Shown here: in pieces, positions 8,902 through 15,136 of the stretch
Position numbering within the stretch: position 1 is the stretch's first letter
Layout of the letters: each line of letters opens with the position of its first letter
From: Galbibacter sp. BG1
GTDB lineage: Bacteria; Bacteroidota; Bacteroidia; Flavobacteriales; Flavobacteriaceae
Assembly: GCF_013391805.1 (NCBI RefSeq)
Contig: NZ_CP058364.1
Coordinates: forward strand, 1,984,501 to 2,048,500
Direction: 5' to 3'
Length of the DNA: 64,000 nt
Translations under genes and position numbers: made by a program
The notes under the pieces: generated by a model
Databases searched by the model: none
The model's input: the letters and a program-made list of their open reading frames with translations, nothing else
What the model was told of the DNA's origin: nothing

Positions 8902-9570
8902 TTAGTTGATGTTATAAACTTCCCTCTCCTGGCTTCTGTCTTCGGTCTTTTTATTAAGCCAATTCTCCAAAATTTTCTTGCCATGCGGCGTAAGAACGGA
9001 TTCTGGGTGGTATTGAACTCCGCATACATCGTATTCGGTATGGGTAAGGGACATAACTTGACCGTTTTCATCGTAAGAGGTAGCTTTTAGCACTGAAGGC
9101 AATTTAGGGTCTACAACCCAACTATGGTATCTTCCCACTTCAATCTCTTTAGGAAGGTCTTTATAAATAGGATCGTCTTGAGAGATTTCTATTTTAGTGG
9201 CCACACCATGATATACTTCGTCGATATTTATGAGTTTTCCACCAAAAACTTCACCGATAGCTTGTTGCCCCAAGCATACCCCGAAAATACTTTTGGTAGG
9301 CGCATATTCTTTTATAATGGCTTTTAGCAGTCCAGCTTCTTCTGGAATTCCCGGCCCCGGTGAAAGTACAATTTTGTCGAAGGGAGCTACTTCCTCCAGC
9401 GTTAATTGGTCATTTCTTTTAACAGTTACTTCGCAACCTAGGTCCTCTAGGTAATGCACCAAGTTATAAGTGAAACTGTCGTAATTATCTATAACTAATA
9501 TTTGGAGTCCCTCCTTAATCCTCTCCGATGTGGAGGGGATTTGCTGGGCGTTATTTTCTTTCGTCTTCAT
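8902..9570 (-). CDS. trpG: Anthranilate synthase component II (glutamine amidotransferase)
   Basis: TrpG supplies ammonia from glutamine to TrpE. The class-I amidotransferase domain is complete: LVIDNYDSFTYNLVHYLE, the nucleophile Cys99 in FGVCLGQQAIGE, and the His-Glu pair in QYHPESVLTPHG. The protein has an N-terminal tail of about 22 residues that is not part of the family. Residues 11-23 (IPSTSERIKEGLQ) are the translation of a GC-rich palindromic repeat. No ATG, GTG or TTG lies between the repeat and ILVIDNYD, so translation must start before the repeat, at ATG 9570. The C-terminal tail (KTEDRSQEREVYNIN) is also low-complexity. Confidence 0.95.
   Translation of the reverse strand: MKTKENNAQQIPSTSERIKEGLQILVIDNYDSFTYNLVHYLEDLGCEVTVKRNDQLTLEEVAPFDKIVLSPGPGIPEEAGLLKAIIKEYAPTKSIFGVCLGQQAIGEVFGGKLINIDEVYHGVATKIEISQDDPIYKDLPKEIEVGRYHSWVVDPKLPSVLKATSYDENGQVMSLTHTEYDVCGVQYHPESVLTPHGKKILENWLNKKTEDRSQEREVYNIN
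9508..9539 (-). repeat. GC-rich palindromic repeat, copy 1 (inside trpG)
   Basis: On the minus strand it reads TCCCCTCCACATCGGAGAGG followed by ATTAAGGAGGGA. This shares the core TCCCC-n-GGAGAGG-n-AGGG with three other copies between 9606 and 11195. It lies in frame within trpG codons 11-21. Confidence 0.75.
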
Positions 9571-9605
9571 TTTTAATTTTGTGTTTCTTCATTCAAGATA
9601 GTTTT

Positions 9606-9640
9606 TCCCCTTTCCTTTGGAGAGGGGTAAGGGGGAGAGG
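9606..9640 (+). repeat. GC-rich palindromic repeat, copy 2 (trpE-trpG spacer)
   Basis: TCCCCTTTCCTTTGGAGAGG followed by GGTAAGGGGGAGAGG. It occupies half of the 73-base spacer between trpE and trpG and is nearly identical to copy 3 in the opposite orientation. Confidence 0.75.
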
Positions 9641-9643
9641 CTA

Positions 9644-11161
9644 TTATATATCTTCCGCCATTTCCATTGCTTTTTTTAAAGCTCCTAATTTATTATACGT
9701 CTCTTGTAACTCGCTTTCTGGTTTAGATTCTGAAACAATTCCTGCTCCTGCCTGAAAATAAAGTTCATGATTCTTACTTAAAAAAGTACGGATCATTATA
9801 GCGTGGTTAAAATTACCTTCAAAATCCATAAAACCGATGGCACCACCATAATAATCGCGGTTGGTAGCTTCGTATTTATCTATGAGTTTTAATGCCATGT
9901 ATTTTGGGGCACCGCTTAATGTGCCAGCCGGGAAAGTATCTGCAACTACTTGCATGGTTGGTATTTCTTTCTTTTTTTGTCCGGTTACCTTGGAAACTAA
10001 ATGGATAACATGGGAAAAAAATTGTACTTCCCGATAGGTTTCCACTTCTACGGTATTTCCATTTCTGCTGAGGTCGTTTCTCGCCAAATCAACCAACATT
10101 ACATGTTCGCTATTCTCTTTTTCGTCTACCGCAAGTTGTTTGGCCAGTTCTGCGTCTTTTTCATCGTTTCCAGTACGTTTAAATGTACCGGCAATAGGAT
10201 GAATTTCTGCTTTATTATCTTTTACGATGAGTTGCGCTTCTGGTGAGCTGCCAAAAATTTTAAAGTTTCCGTAGTCGAAATAGAATAAATAGGGTGACGG
10301 ATTTATAGATCGTAAGGCACGGTATACATTAAATTCGTCTCCCTTGAATTTTTGGGCGAAGCGACGACTTAGTACCAATTGAAAAACATCCCCGCGATGG
10401 CAGTGTTTCTTGGCTTCTTCTACAAGCTGTTTGTAATCGTCGTCTTTTAATTTAGATTCTGGGTTCCCCACTTTGGAAAAATTGTAGGAAGCAAAGTTTT
10501 TAGCCTGTAATAATTGATGTATTTCATCAATATTGTTTTCGCAATCATAACAATGACAAAATATATAAGCTTCGTTTTTAAAGTGGTTGATGGCTATTAT
10601 GTTTTGATAAACGGCGTAATAGATATCTGGGATTTCTAAGGAATCTTCCTTTTTTGTAATTTCAATATCTTCAAAATATTGAACTCCATCGTAAGCAATA
10701 TAGCCAAACAGACCATTGTTTATGAATTTAAAATCATTCTTTTCCGACTTAAAATGTTTGGTGAAGTCTTCTATTACAGCAGGTACATGGGTTTCTTTTG
10801 TAATCTTTTCTTTGGAAGCGGCTCCATCTGGGAATGTCTTTGAAATCTCATTTTTTTCAACCTTTATGGTAGCAATGGGATTAAAGCAGATGTAAGAAAA
10901 GCTATTATCGTTGGCATGGTAATCGCTACTTTCCAATAAAATACTATTCGGATATCGATCGCGTATTTTTAGGTAAACGCTTACCGGTGTTATGGTGTCG
11001 GCAAGTATTTGTTTGTAATTGGTTTTTAAATGATAGGCCTCTCCCCCCGCCCCCCTCTCCGAAGGAAAAGGGGAGTTAATTTGTCTATAATTTTTATTTT
11101 TTTTCATAAGTCTCTTAGATTTTTGAAATATTTCATTCTTTTTAGACTCCCCTAATTTCAT
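9644..11161 (-). CDS. trpE: Anthranilate synthase component I
   Basis: TrpE converts chorismate to anthranilate and is normally feedback-inhibited by tryptophan. The chorismate-binding domain is complete: DVFQLVLSRRFAQ, GSSPEAQLI, IHPIAGTFKRTG, LVDLARNDLSR and AGTLSGAPKYMA. The tryptophan-sensing LLESSDYH element is at the N-terminus of the conserved part. The family start (HLKTNYKQILADTITPVS) is preceded by about 40 extra residues. The last of these (INSPFPSERGAGGEA) are a translated palindromic repeat. No start codon lies between the repeat and the conserved region, so the repeat is read. ATG 11161 gives 505 aa; ATG 11107 (MKKNKNYRQ) is an equally possible start. Confidence 0.95.
   Translation of the reverse strand: MKLGESKKNEIFQKSKRLMKKNKNYRQINSPFPSERGAGGEAYHLKTNYKQILADTITPVSVYLKIRDRYPNSILLESSDYHANDNSFSYICFNPIATIKVEKNEISKTFPDGAASKEKITKETHVPAVIEDFTKHFKSEKNDFKFINNGLFGYIAYDGVQYFEDIEITKKEDSLEIPDIYYAVYQNIIAINHFKNEAYIFCHCYDCENNIDEIHQLLQAKNFASYNFSKVGNPESKLKDDDYKQLVEEAKKHCHRGDVFQLVLSRRFAQKFKGDEFNVYRALRSINPSPYLFYFDYGNFKIFGSSPEAQLIVKDNKAEIHPIAGTFKRTGNDEKDAELAKQLAVDEKENSEHVMLVDLARNDLSRNGNTVEVETYREVQFFSHVIHLVSKVTGQKKKEIPTMQVVADTFPAGTLSGAPKYMALKLIDKYEATNRDYYGGAIGFMDFEGNFNHAIMIRTFLSKNHELYFQAGAGIVSESKPESELQETYNKLGALKKAMEMAEDI
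11038..11074 (-). repeat. GC-rich palindromic repeat, copy 3 (inside trpE)
   Basis: On the minus strand TCCCCTTTTCCTTCGGAGAG leads into a G-rich tail ending GGGGAGAGG. It matches copy 2 closely and is translated in frame near the N-terminus of TrpE. Confidence 0.75.
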
Positions 11162-11195
11162 TCCCCTCCATTATGGGGAGGGGTTAGGGGAGGGG
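11162..11195 (+). repeat. GC-rich palindromic repeat, copy 4 (trpE leader)
   Basis: TCCCCTCCATTATGGGGAGG followed by GGTTAGGGGAGGGG. It lies between the attenuator terminator and the trpE start codon, and the first ATG of trpE touches its edge. Confidence 0.7.
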
Positions 11196-11202
11196 CACAA
11201 AA

Positions 11203-11230
11203 AAAGGCTTGTCGTGATAGACAAGCCTTT
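11203..11230 (-). terminator. trp attenuator terminator
   Basis: A perfect 11-bp stem (AAAGGCTTGTC with GACAAGCCTTT) with a 6-nt loop TATCAC runs into a T tract on the minus strand. It lies 32 bases after the WWW leader peptide and 41 bases before the longest trpE start, which is where a premature terminator should be. Confidence 0.85.
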
Positions 11231-11269
11231 GTGTATTTTAAATATACTATAGGGAAGCTAGCTCACGAC
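11211..11269 (-). promoter_or_regulatory. Candidate antiterminator pairing of the trp leader
   Basis: On the minus strand GTCGTGA (11269-11263), which overlaps the last sense codons and the stop of the leader peptide, is exactly complementary to TCACGAC (11217-11211) in the loop and 3' arm of the terminator. The two structures exclude each other. A ribosome stalled on the three Trp codons would leave GTCGTGA free; a ribosome reaching the stop codon would cover it. The complementarity is visible; the mechanism is inferred. Confidence 0.6.
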
Positions 11270-11319
11270 GTTTTACGTAAGTTAGACCACCACCAAGTAT
11301 TTCTTCTAATTGTTCTCAT
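11263..11319 (-). CDS. trpL: trp operon leader peptide with tandem Trp codons
   Basis: The 18-codon ORF MRTIRRNTWWWSNLRKTS contains three consecutive TGG codons at positions 9-11. It starts at ATG 11319, with GGAG five bases upstream, and ends in TGA at 11263-11265. It sits upstream of trpE and is followed by a strong terminator hairpin. Tandem Trp codons in a short ORF before trpE are the hallmark of translation-coupled attenuation, as known from enterobacteria. Low charged tRNA-Trp would stall the ribosome and permit read-through into the operon. Confidence 0.85.
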   Translation of the reverse strand: MRTIRRNTWWWSNLRKTS

Positions 11320-11327
11320 TTATACTC

Positions 11328-11357
11328 CAAATATAGAAATCAATTTTAAACTTTCAA
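11328..11357 (-). promoter_or_regulatory. trpLp: Candidate trp promoter (Bacteroidota type)
   Basis: The minus strand has TATATTTG (11335-11328), matching the Bacteroidota -7 consensus TAnnTTTG. A TTG lies 19 bases upstream (11357-11355), as expected for the -33 element. The box ends only 8 bases before the leader ATG, so the transcript would have almost no 5' UTR. That leaves the assignment uncertain. Confidence 0.5.
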
Positions 11358-11415
11358 ACAAAAAAGAACAATTACCACTAAATTTATATAGGTTGTTAAA
11401 ATGTTTGCAAAAAAA

Positions 11416-11438
11416 ATAGGAGCCGTTTGGGCTCCTAT
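11416..11438 (-). terminator. Terminator of the marR-nitroreductase-yceI operon
   Basis: The 9-bp stem ATAGGAGCC with GGCTCCTAT and a 5-nt loop runs into an eight-T tract on the minus strand. It lies between the yceI stop and the trp promoter region. The 100 bases between it and yceI hold nothing recognisable. Confidence 0.8.
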
Positions 11439-11546
11439 TCTTCAATTTTTCTTTTTCATTTCCTCCAAGAGGATTCAATTTTTTCCCATACCATCACGAG
11501 TTTTTATACTCTTTTATGCGATATCGGGTTCTATGGGTTTCTTTAT

Positions 11547-12119
11547 TTAGAAAACTAAATCTACCACAAGATCGAATTCGTCGTAAATGGTTTTGTCTCC
11601 TAAATTATCGAAGAAACTTCCAGAACCGTAGCGCACATTGTGTTTGGTTCTGTCTATTTTTACATTGGCTGTAGCCTTACTTCCGTATACGGACATATCG
11701 AAAGTAACGGGATGCGTTTCTCCTTTAACGGTAAGGTCTCCAGTAACTTCATAAGAATTTTTACCCGTAGATTTTACCTTAGTAAAGGTAAGATTGGCTG
11801 TTGGGTGATTGTTTACGCCAAAAAAATCATCAGATTTTAAGTGACCATCCAATTTAGTCTTGTACTCACCTTCTAGGTCTGTAGATCCCAAGGAAGTCAT
11901 GTCTACTGTAAAGTCACCTCCCACAAGCTTGTCGCCATCAAACGTAAGTTCACCGCTCTTCAATGCTACTGTACCTTCATGAGATCCAGTTACTTTATAA
12001 CCTTTCCAGGTAACCTCACTTTTTTCGGTGTCAACTTTCTTGGTTTCGACTTCCGTGAAAGAAGAAGAGCCAATGACTACAGAAAATGCCAATACTGATT
12101 TTAAAATGTTCTTTTTCAT
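11547..12119 (-). CDS. YceI family periplasmic lipid-binding protein
   Basis: The 190-residue protein has a signal peptide (MKKNILKSVLAFSVVIGSSS) and a complete YceI lipocalin-like barrel: VDTEKSEVTWKGYKVTGSHEG, FTVDMTSLGSTDLEGEYK, HLKSDDFFGVNNHPTANLTF and the C-terminal DEFDLVVDLVF. YceI proteins bind polyisoprenoid or quinone-like lipids in the periplasm. The gene is last in an operon after a nitroreductase and a MarR regulator, a grouping that fits quinone or electrophile stress. That role is inferred from context. Confidence 0.88.
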   Translation of the reverse strand: MKKNILKSVLAFSVVIGSSSFTEVETKKVDTEKSEVTWKGYKVTGSHEGTVALKSGELTFDGDKLVGGDFTVDMTSLGSTDLEGEYKTKLDGHLKSDDFFGVNNHPTANLTFTKVKSTGKNSYEVTGDLTVKGETHPVTFDMSVYGSKATANVKIDRTKHNVRYGSGSFFDNLGDKTIYDEFDLVVDLVF

Positions 12120-12158
12120 AATAATTGATTTTTAAAATTTATAGAGTTGTTTTAGTGT

Positions 12159-12788
12159 TTATATGTTTATAAATAATTCTTCAGCAGGTTTTCTTACCTT
12201 TTTTAGATGTTGGTAAGAATCGTCTTCTGCTCGGTAACCAATAGGAGCGATTACAGTAGGGGTTAACCCGAGTTTATCTAATCCTAAAATCTCCTTGAAC
12301 TGCTCTGCATTAAAGCCTTCCATGGGGCAGGTGTCTATTTTTAAATCGGCTGCAGCGGCCAAGAGGTTTCCTAAGGCAATATATGTTTGTTTCGCCGCCC
12401 ATGTACTTTTCATGTCTTCTGAAAGTGGGGCGAGTGTTCCTTTAATCATACCAGAAAGACCTTCGAGCTCGGAAACTTCAATATCCCTTGTTTCACTTAT
12501 GTTCTGAATGTAATCGTCTACATGGGAATCTCCAAGGTTATCGATACTCGCAAAAATAATAATATGGGAAGCATCGGTAATTTGTGTTTGATTCCATGCC
12601 GCTGGCTTTAGCTTTTCTTTCGTTTCCTTGTTGGATACTACCAATACTTTATAAGGTTGTAGGCCATAAGACGAAGCCGAAAGTTGTATAGCTTCTTTAA
12701 GGGTTTCTAGATCCCCGTTGGAAACCGTTTTAGTGTTGTCGAATTTTTTGGTGGCATATCGCCAGTTTAAATTTGTGTTGTAAGCGCT
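12159..12788 (-). CDS. NAD(P)H-dependent nitroreductase-family oxidoreductase
   Basis: This FMN-dependent nitroreductase (NfsB/YfkO-like) is about 209 residues from the chosen start. LNWRYATKKFD at the N-terminus, the SSYGLQPYKVLVV phosphate/FMN region, and the C-terminal CPMEGFN, ELFI and PIGYR elements are typical. Such enzymes reduce quinones, nitro compounds and flavins. I prefer ATG 12788 because homologues start a few residues before the NWRYATKKFD motif; ATG 12809 would add seven residues. A perfect palindrome, TTGTATATACAA, lies just upstream, probably the binding site of the adjacent MarR protein. Confidence 0.88.
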   Translation of the reverse strand, partial: SAYNTNLNWRYATKKFDNTKTVSNGDLETLKEAIQLSASSYGLQPYKVLVVSNKETKEKLKPAAWNQTQITDASHIIIFASIDNLGDSHVDDYIQNISETRDIEVSELEGLSGMIKGTLAPLSEDMKSTWAAKQTYIALGNLLAAAADLKIDTCPMEGFNAEQFKEILGLDKLGLTPTVIAPIGYRAEDDSYQHLKKVRKPAEELFINI

Positions 12789-12812
12789 CATTAATTGTTG
12801 TTTTAACATTTA

Positions 12813-12824
12813 TTGTATATACAA
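12813..12824. promoter_or_regulatory. Candidate MarR operator before the nitroreductase gene
   Basis: The perfect 12-bp palindrome TTGTATATACAA matches 11 of 12 bases with the site in front of marR at 13323-13334. Confidence 0.6.
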
Positions 12825-12848
12825 GTGTTATTGTAATTTTTTTTACTT

Positions 12849-13307
12849 TTAATTTCCCGAATCCCTTAGTTTTTCTAAAATCTCATTAAACTGATTCAAT
12901 TGTTCTTTAGTTAAATTTTTTACCATAGCTTTATGGTGTTCTTCAATAGGGTCATCCAATTCGGCAAGTACTTCTAGGCCTTTTTCGGTAATGGTTATTT
13001 CAACCTTCCTTCTGTTGGCCTCGCATGTAACCCTGCTTACCAGATCTTTTTTAATAAGCTTATCTACGAGACGGGTGGTGTTACTCATTTTGGTAATCAT
13101 TCTTTCCTGGATCGTACAAAGGTTGGCAGGTTTTCCATGTTGTCCCCGTAAAATACGGAGTACATTAAATTGTTGTGTCGACAAATCGAATGGCTTTAAA
13201 ATCTCCAATGTGCGATCTTGGAGTACATTGGTGGTGTACATCAAATTGATGGCCGTTTTGCGCTCTAAAGGCATGTCATTCGAAACTATAATATCTTCAA
13301 TTTTCAT
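12849..13307 (-). CDS. MarR family transcriptional regulator
   Basis: The 152-residue winged-helix protein has a dimerisation helix, the recognition region TICTIQERMITKMSNTTRLVD and the wing KDLVSRVTCEANRRKVEITI with the family's DxR-like basic tip. MarR proteins repress their own operon and release DNA when bound by phenolic or oxidising ligands. The regulated unit is probably marR - nitroreductase - yceI. A palindrome overlaps its own candidate -7 promoter box, and a second lies in front of the nitroreductase gene. Confidence 0.88.
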   Translation of the reverse strand: MKIEDIIVSNDMPLERKTAINLMYTTNVLQDRTLEILKPFDLSTQQFNVLRILRGQHGKPANLCTIQERMITKMSNTTRLVDKLIKKDLVSRVTCEANRRKVEITITEKGLEVLAELDDPIEEHHKAMVKNLTKEQLNQFNEILEKLRDSGN

Positions 13308-13322
13308 TTGTCTTTACAACTA

Positions 13323-13339
13323 TTGTTTATACAAATGTA
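13323..13339 (-). promoter_or_regulatory. marR promoter with overlapping operator
   Basis: TTGTTTATACAA (13323-13334) resembles the site at 12813. It overlaps TACATTTG (minus strand, 13339-13332), a TAnnTTTG -7 box. A repressor bound here would block RNA polymerase, which fits autoregulation. Confidence 0.55.
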
Positions 13340-13452
13340 GTTTAAATTTTGAATTTATTGTGTGGTTGGGTAATAAAATTTTGTTAAAAAGATGTGCTAT
13401 GTGCTTCCTATTTTTACTTTTAGTGCTTCATAAATGAAATAGATCGACGGTA

Positions 13453-14004
13453 ATGAAAAGGATTTTTAGCTTTATATGTTTATTAATTTTAACAGGGTGC
13501 AATCAGCAAAAAGGGAGTGATGGCAGGTTCGCTTTAAGTGAATTTAACAATGTGGAGCCAATTGCCGTTATTGAAGCAGAGAAATATGAAATTCCGGTAT
13601 ACGATTTTAACAGATTTGAAAAAATTTGGGAAGAGAAGAATGATAAAATCTATGTGGTAAATTTTTGGGCAACATGGTGCAAACCTTGTGTGAAAGAATT
13701 ACCTGCTTTCGAAAAGTTATACAGAAAGTATAAGAGGGACGATGTGGAGGTTATTTTGGTAAGTTTGGATTTTCCTAAAAAAGTGGACGAAGTCTTGGTG
13801 CCATTTTTGGAAGAAAAGGATTTTAAACGAAATGTAATGCTACTAGACGACCCAAAACAAAACACCTGGATTCCAAAAGTGGACGCAAACTGGTCGGGTG
13901 CTATTCCCGCCACCATAATTTTTAATAAAAATAAGCGTTTATTTTATGAAAAATCTTTTACCTTTAAGGAATTAGAGAAAGAGCTCCAGGGCTTTTTAAA
14001 TTAA
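13453..14004 (+). CDS. TlpA/ResA-like thioredoxin-fold lipoprotein
   Basis: The 183-residue protein has a lipoprotein signal (FICLLILTGC, lipidated Cys16) and a thioredoxin fold with the active site ATWCKPC near residue 75 and a cis-Pro region in GAIPATIIF. TlpA-like proteins reduce disulfides in the periplasm or on the envelope. It lies 19 bases upstream of a second redox protein, so the two are probably cotranscribed. The physiological partner is unknown. Confidence 0.88.
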   Translation: MKRIFSFICLLILTGCNQQKGSDGRFALSEFNNVEPIAVIEAEKYEIPVYDFNRFEKIWEEKNDKIYVVNFWATWCKPCVKELPAFEKLYRKYKRDDVEVILVSLDFPKKVDEVLVPFLEEKDFKRNVMLLDDPKQNTWIPKVDANWSGAIPATIIFNKNKRLFYEKSFTFKELEKELQGFLN

Positions 14005-14023
14005 CTAAACCACCTTCTTTAAA

Positions 14024-14638
14024 ATGAAACTTTTAAAATTAGCAATCTTGGCGCTTTTGGTTTTTACCACGAGTTCCTTTACCACTCCCAATAAGCTTGA
14101 TGATGGTTATAGTGTAGGGGATAAAGCAACAGATTTTGAATTGAAAAATGTGGATGGTACCACAGTTTCTTTAGCAGACTATAAAGATGCAAAAGGCTTT
14201 CTGGTAATTTTCACATGTAATAGCTGTCCTTATGCAAATGCTTATGAAGATAGAATTTTAAGCTTAAACGATAAATATGAAAGCAAAGGGGTGCCCGTAA
14301 TTGCTATCAATCCCAACAATCCGAAAATACAACCAAAGGACAGTTTTGAAAATATGAAAAAGCGGGCCGCCGAAAAGCAATATACGTTCCCTTACCTGTT
14401 TGATGAAAAACAGGAGGTATTTCCAGCTTATGGAGCGAAACGTACGCCACACTGCTTTCTACTGGAAAAAACTCCAAATGGGAATATTGTAAAATACATT
14501 GGCGCCATCGACGATAATTATCAAGACGCCGATGCTGTAGAGGTGAAGTATGTGGAAAATGCTATTGATGCCATGCTTGCTGGGCAGAAAATAGACATAC
14601 AAAACACCAAAGCTATTGGTTGTTCCATTAAAGTATAA
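14024..14638 (+). CDS. Secreted redoxin (AhpC/TSA-like thioredoxin-fold) protein
   Basis: The 204-residue protein has a signal peptide (LLKLAILALLVFTTSSFT) and a redoxin domain with GDKATDFELKNVDGT, the CxxC-type centre FTCNSCPYANAYE near residue 68, and the cis-Pro-like RTPHCFLL. This subgroup is annotated as a thioredoxin-family or peroxiredoxin-like protein. The second Cys of CNSC and the C-terminal AIGCSIKV Cys could form further disulfides. It follows the TlpA-like gene closely, which suggests a joint role in envelope thiol redox. Confidence 0.82.
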   Translation: MKLLKLAILALLVFTTSSFTTPNKLDDGYSVGDKATDFELKNVDGTTVSLADYKDAKGFLVIFTCNSCPYANAYEDRILSLNDKYESKGVPVIAINPNNPKIQPKDSFENMKKRAAEKQYTFPYLFDEKQEVFPAYGAKRTPHCFLLEKTPNGNIVKYIGAIDDNYQDADAVEVKYVENAIDAMLAGQKIDIQNTKAIGCSIKV

Positions 14639-14681
14639 TTTTCTTTAGGAAGAATGTAAACCATAACTTCCATAAGTTTTA

Positions 14682-14718
14682 TAAATTTGTAATCCGAAGG
14701 TTATCTTCGGATTTTTTT
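14682..14718 (+). terminator. Terminator hairpin overlapping a promoter-like box
   Basis: AATCCGAAG pairs with CTTCGGATT (14691-14712) followed by a T run, terminating the two redox genes. The TAAATTTG box at 14682-14689 matches the -7 consensus. A transcript starting from it would begin inside the hairpin, so only one of the two readings may be real. Confidence 0.65.
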
Positions 14719-14742
14719 TGATTTAAAAATTAAAATATAATT

Positions 14743-15057
14743 ATGGCAGATTTAACACAAGAAGAATGGGCAGCACAGCTTAAAGAAGACGGTAATGCTG
14801 TAGTATTGGATGTTCGCACCGACGAGGAGGTGGAAGAAGGATATATTCCAAAGGCTATTCAAATTGATATTTATAAAGGACAGGGTTTTTTAGATGAAGT
14901 TGAGAAATTGGATAAATCTAAAAACTATTATGTTTATTGCCGCTCTGGCAAAAGAAGCGCACAGGCATGTATGTTGATGAATCAGCTTGGTTTCGAAAAC
15001 ACTCATAATTTACTTGGAGGTTTTATGGAGTGGGAAGGTGAAGTTGTTGAGGATTAG
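14743..15057 (+). CDS. Single-domain rhodanese-like protein
   Basis: The 104-residue cytosolic rhodanese domain has VLDVRTDEEVEEGYIPKAIQ, the active-site loop YCRSGKRSAQACM with the catalytic Cys, and the C-terminal LLGGFMEWEG. These enzymes carry persulfide sulfur, as in GlpE or PspE. It has no signal peptide. It is probably monocistronic, with a hairpin upstream and about 80 bases to the next gene. Confidence 0.92.
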   Translation: MADLTQEEWAAQLKEDGNAVVLDVRTDEEVEEGYIPKAIQIDIYKGQGFLDEVEKLDKSKNYYVYCRSGKRSAQACMLMNQLGFENTHNLLGGFMEWEGEVVED

Positions 15058-15136
15058 TACTGTTCGTTATTTAGAAAATACCCGATATTAAAAAAAATAT
15101 TCTTATCTTCTTTCAGAATTTTGAGCATTCTAAATT

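Noticed and set aside
14682-14689. TAAATTTG as a firm promoter of the rhodanese gene
   Set aside because: Its transcript would begin inside the terminator hairpin of the preceding genes, so the terminator reading is preferred.
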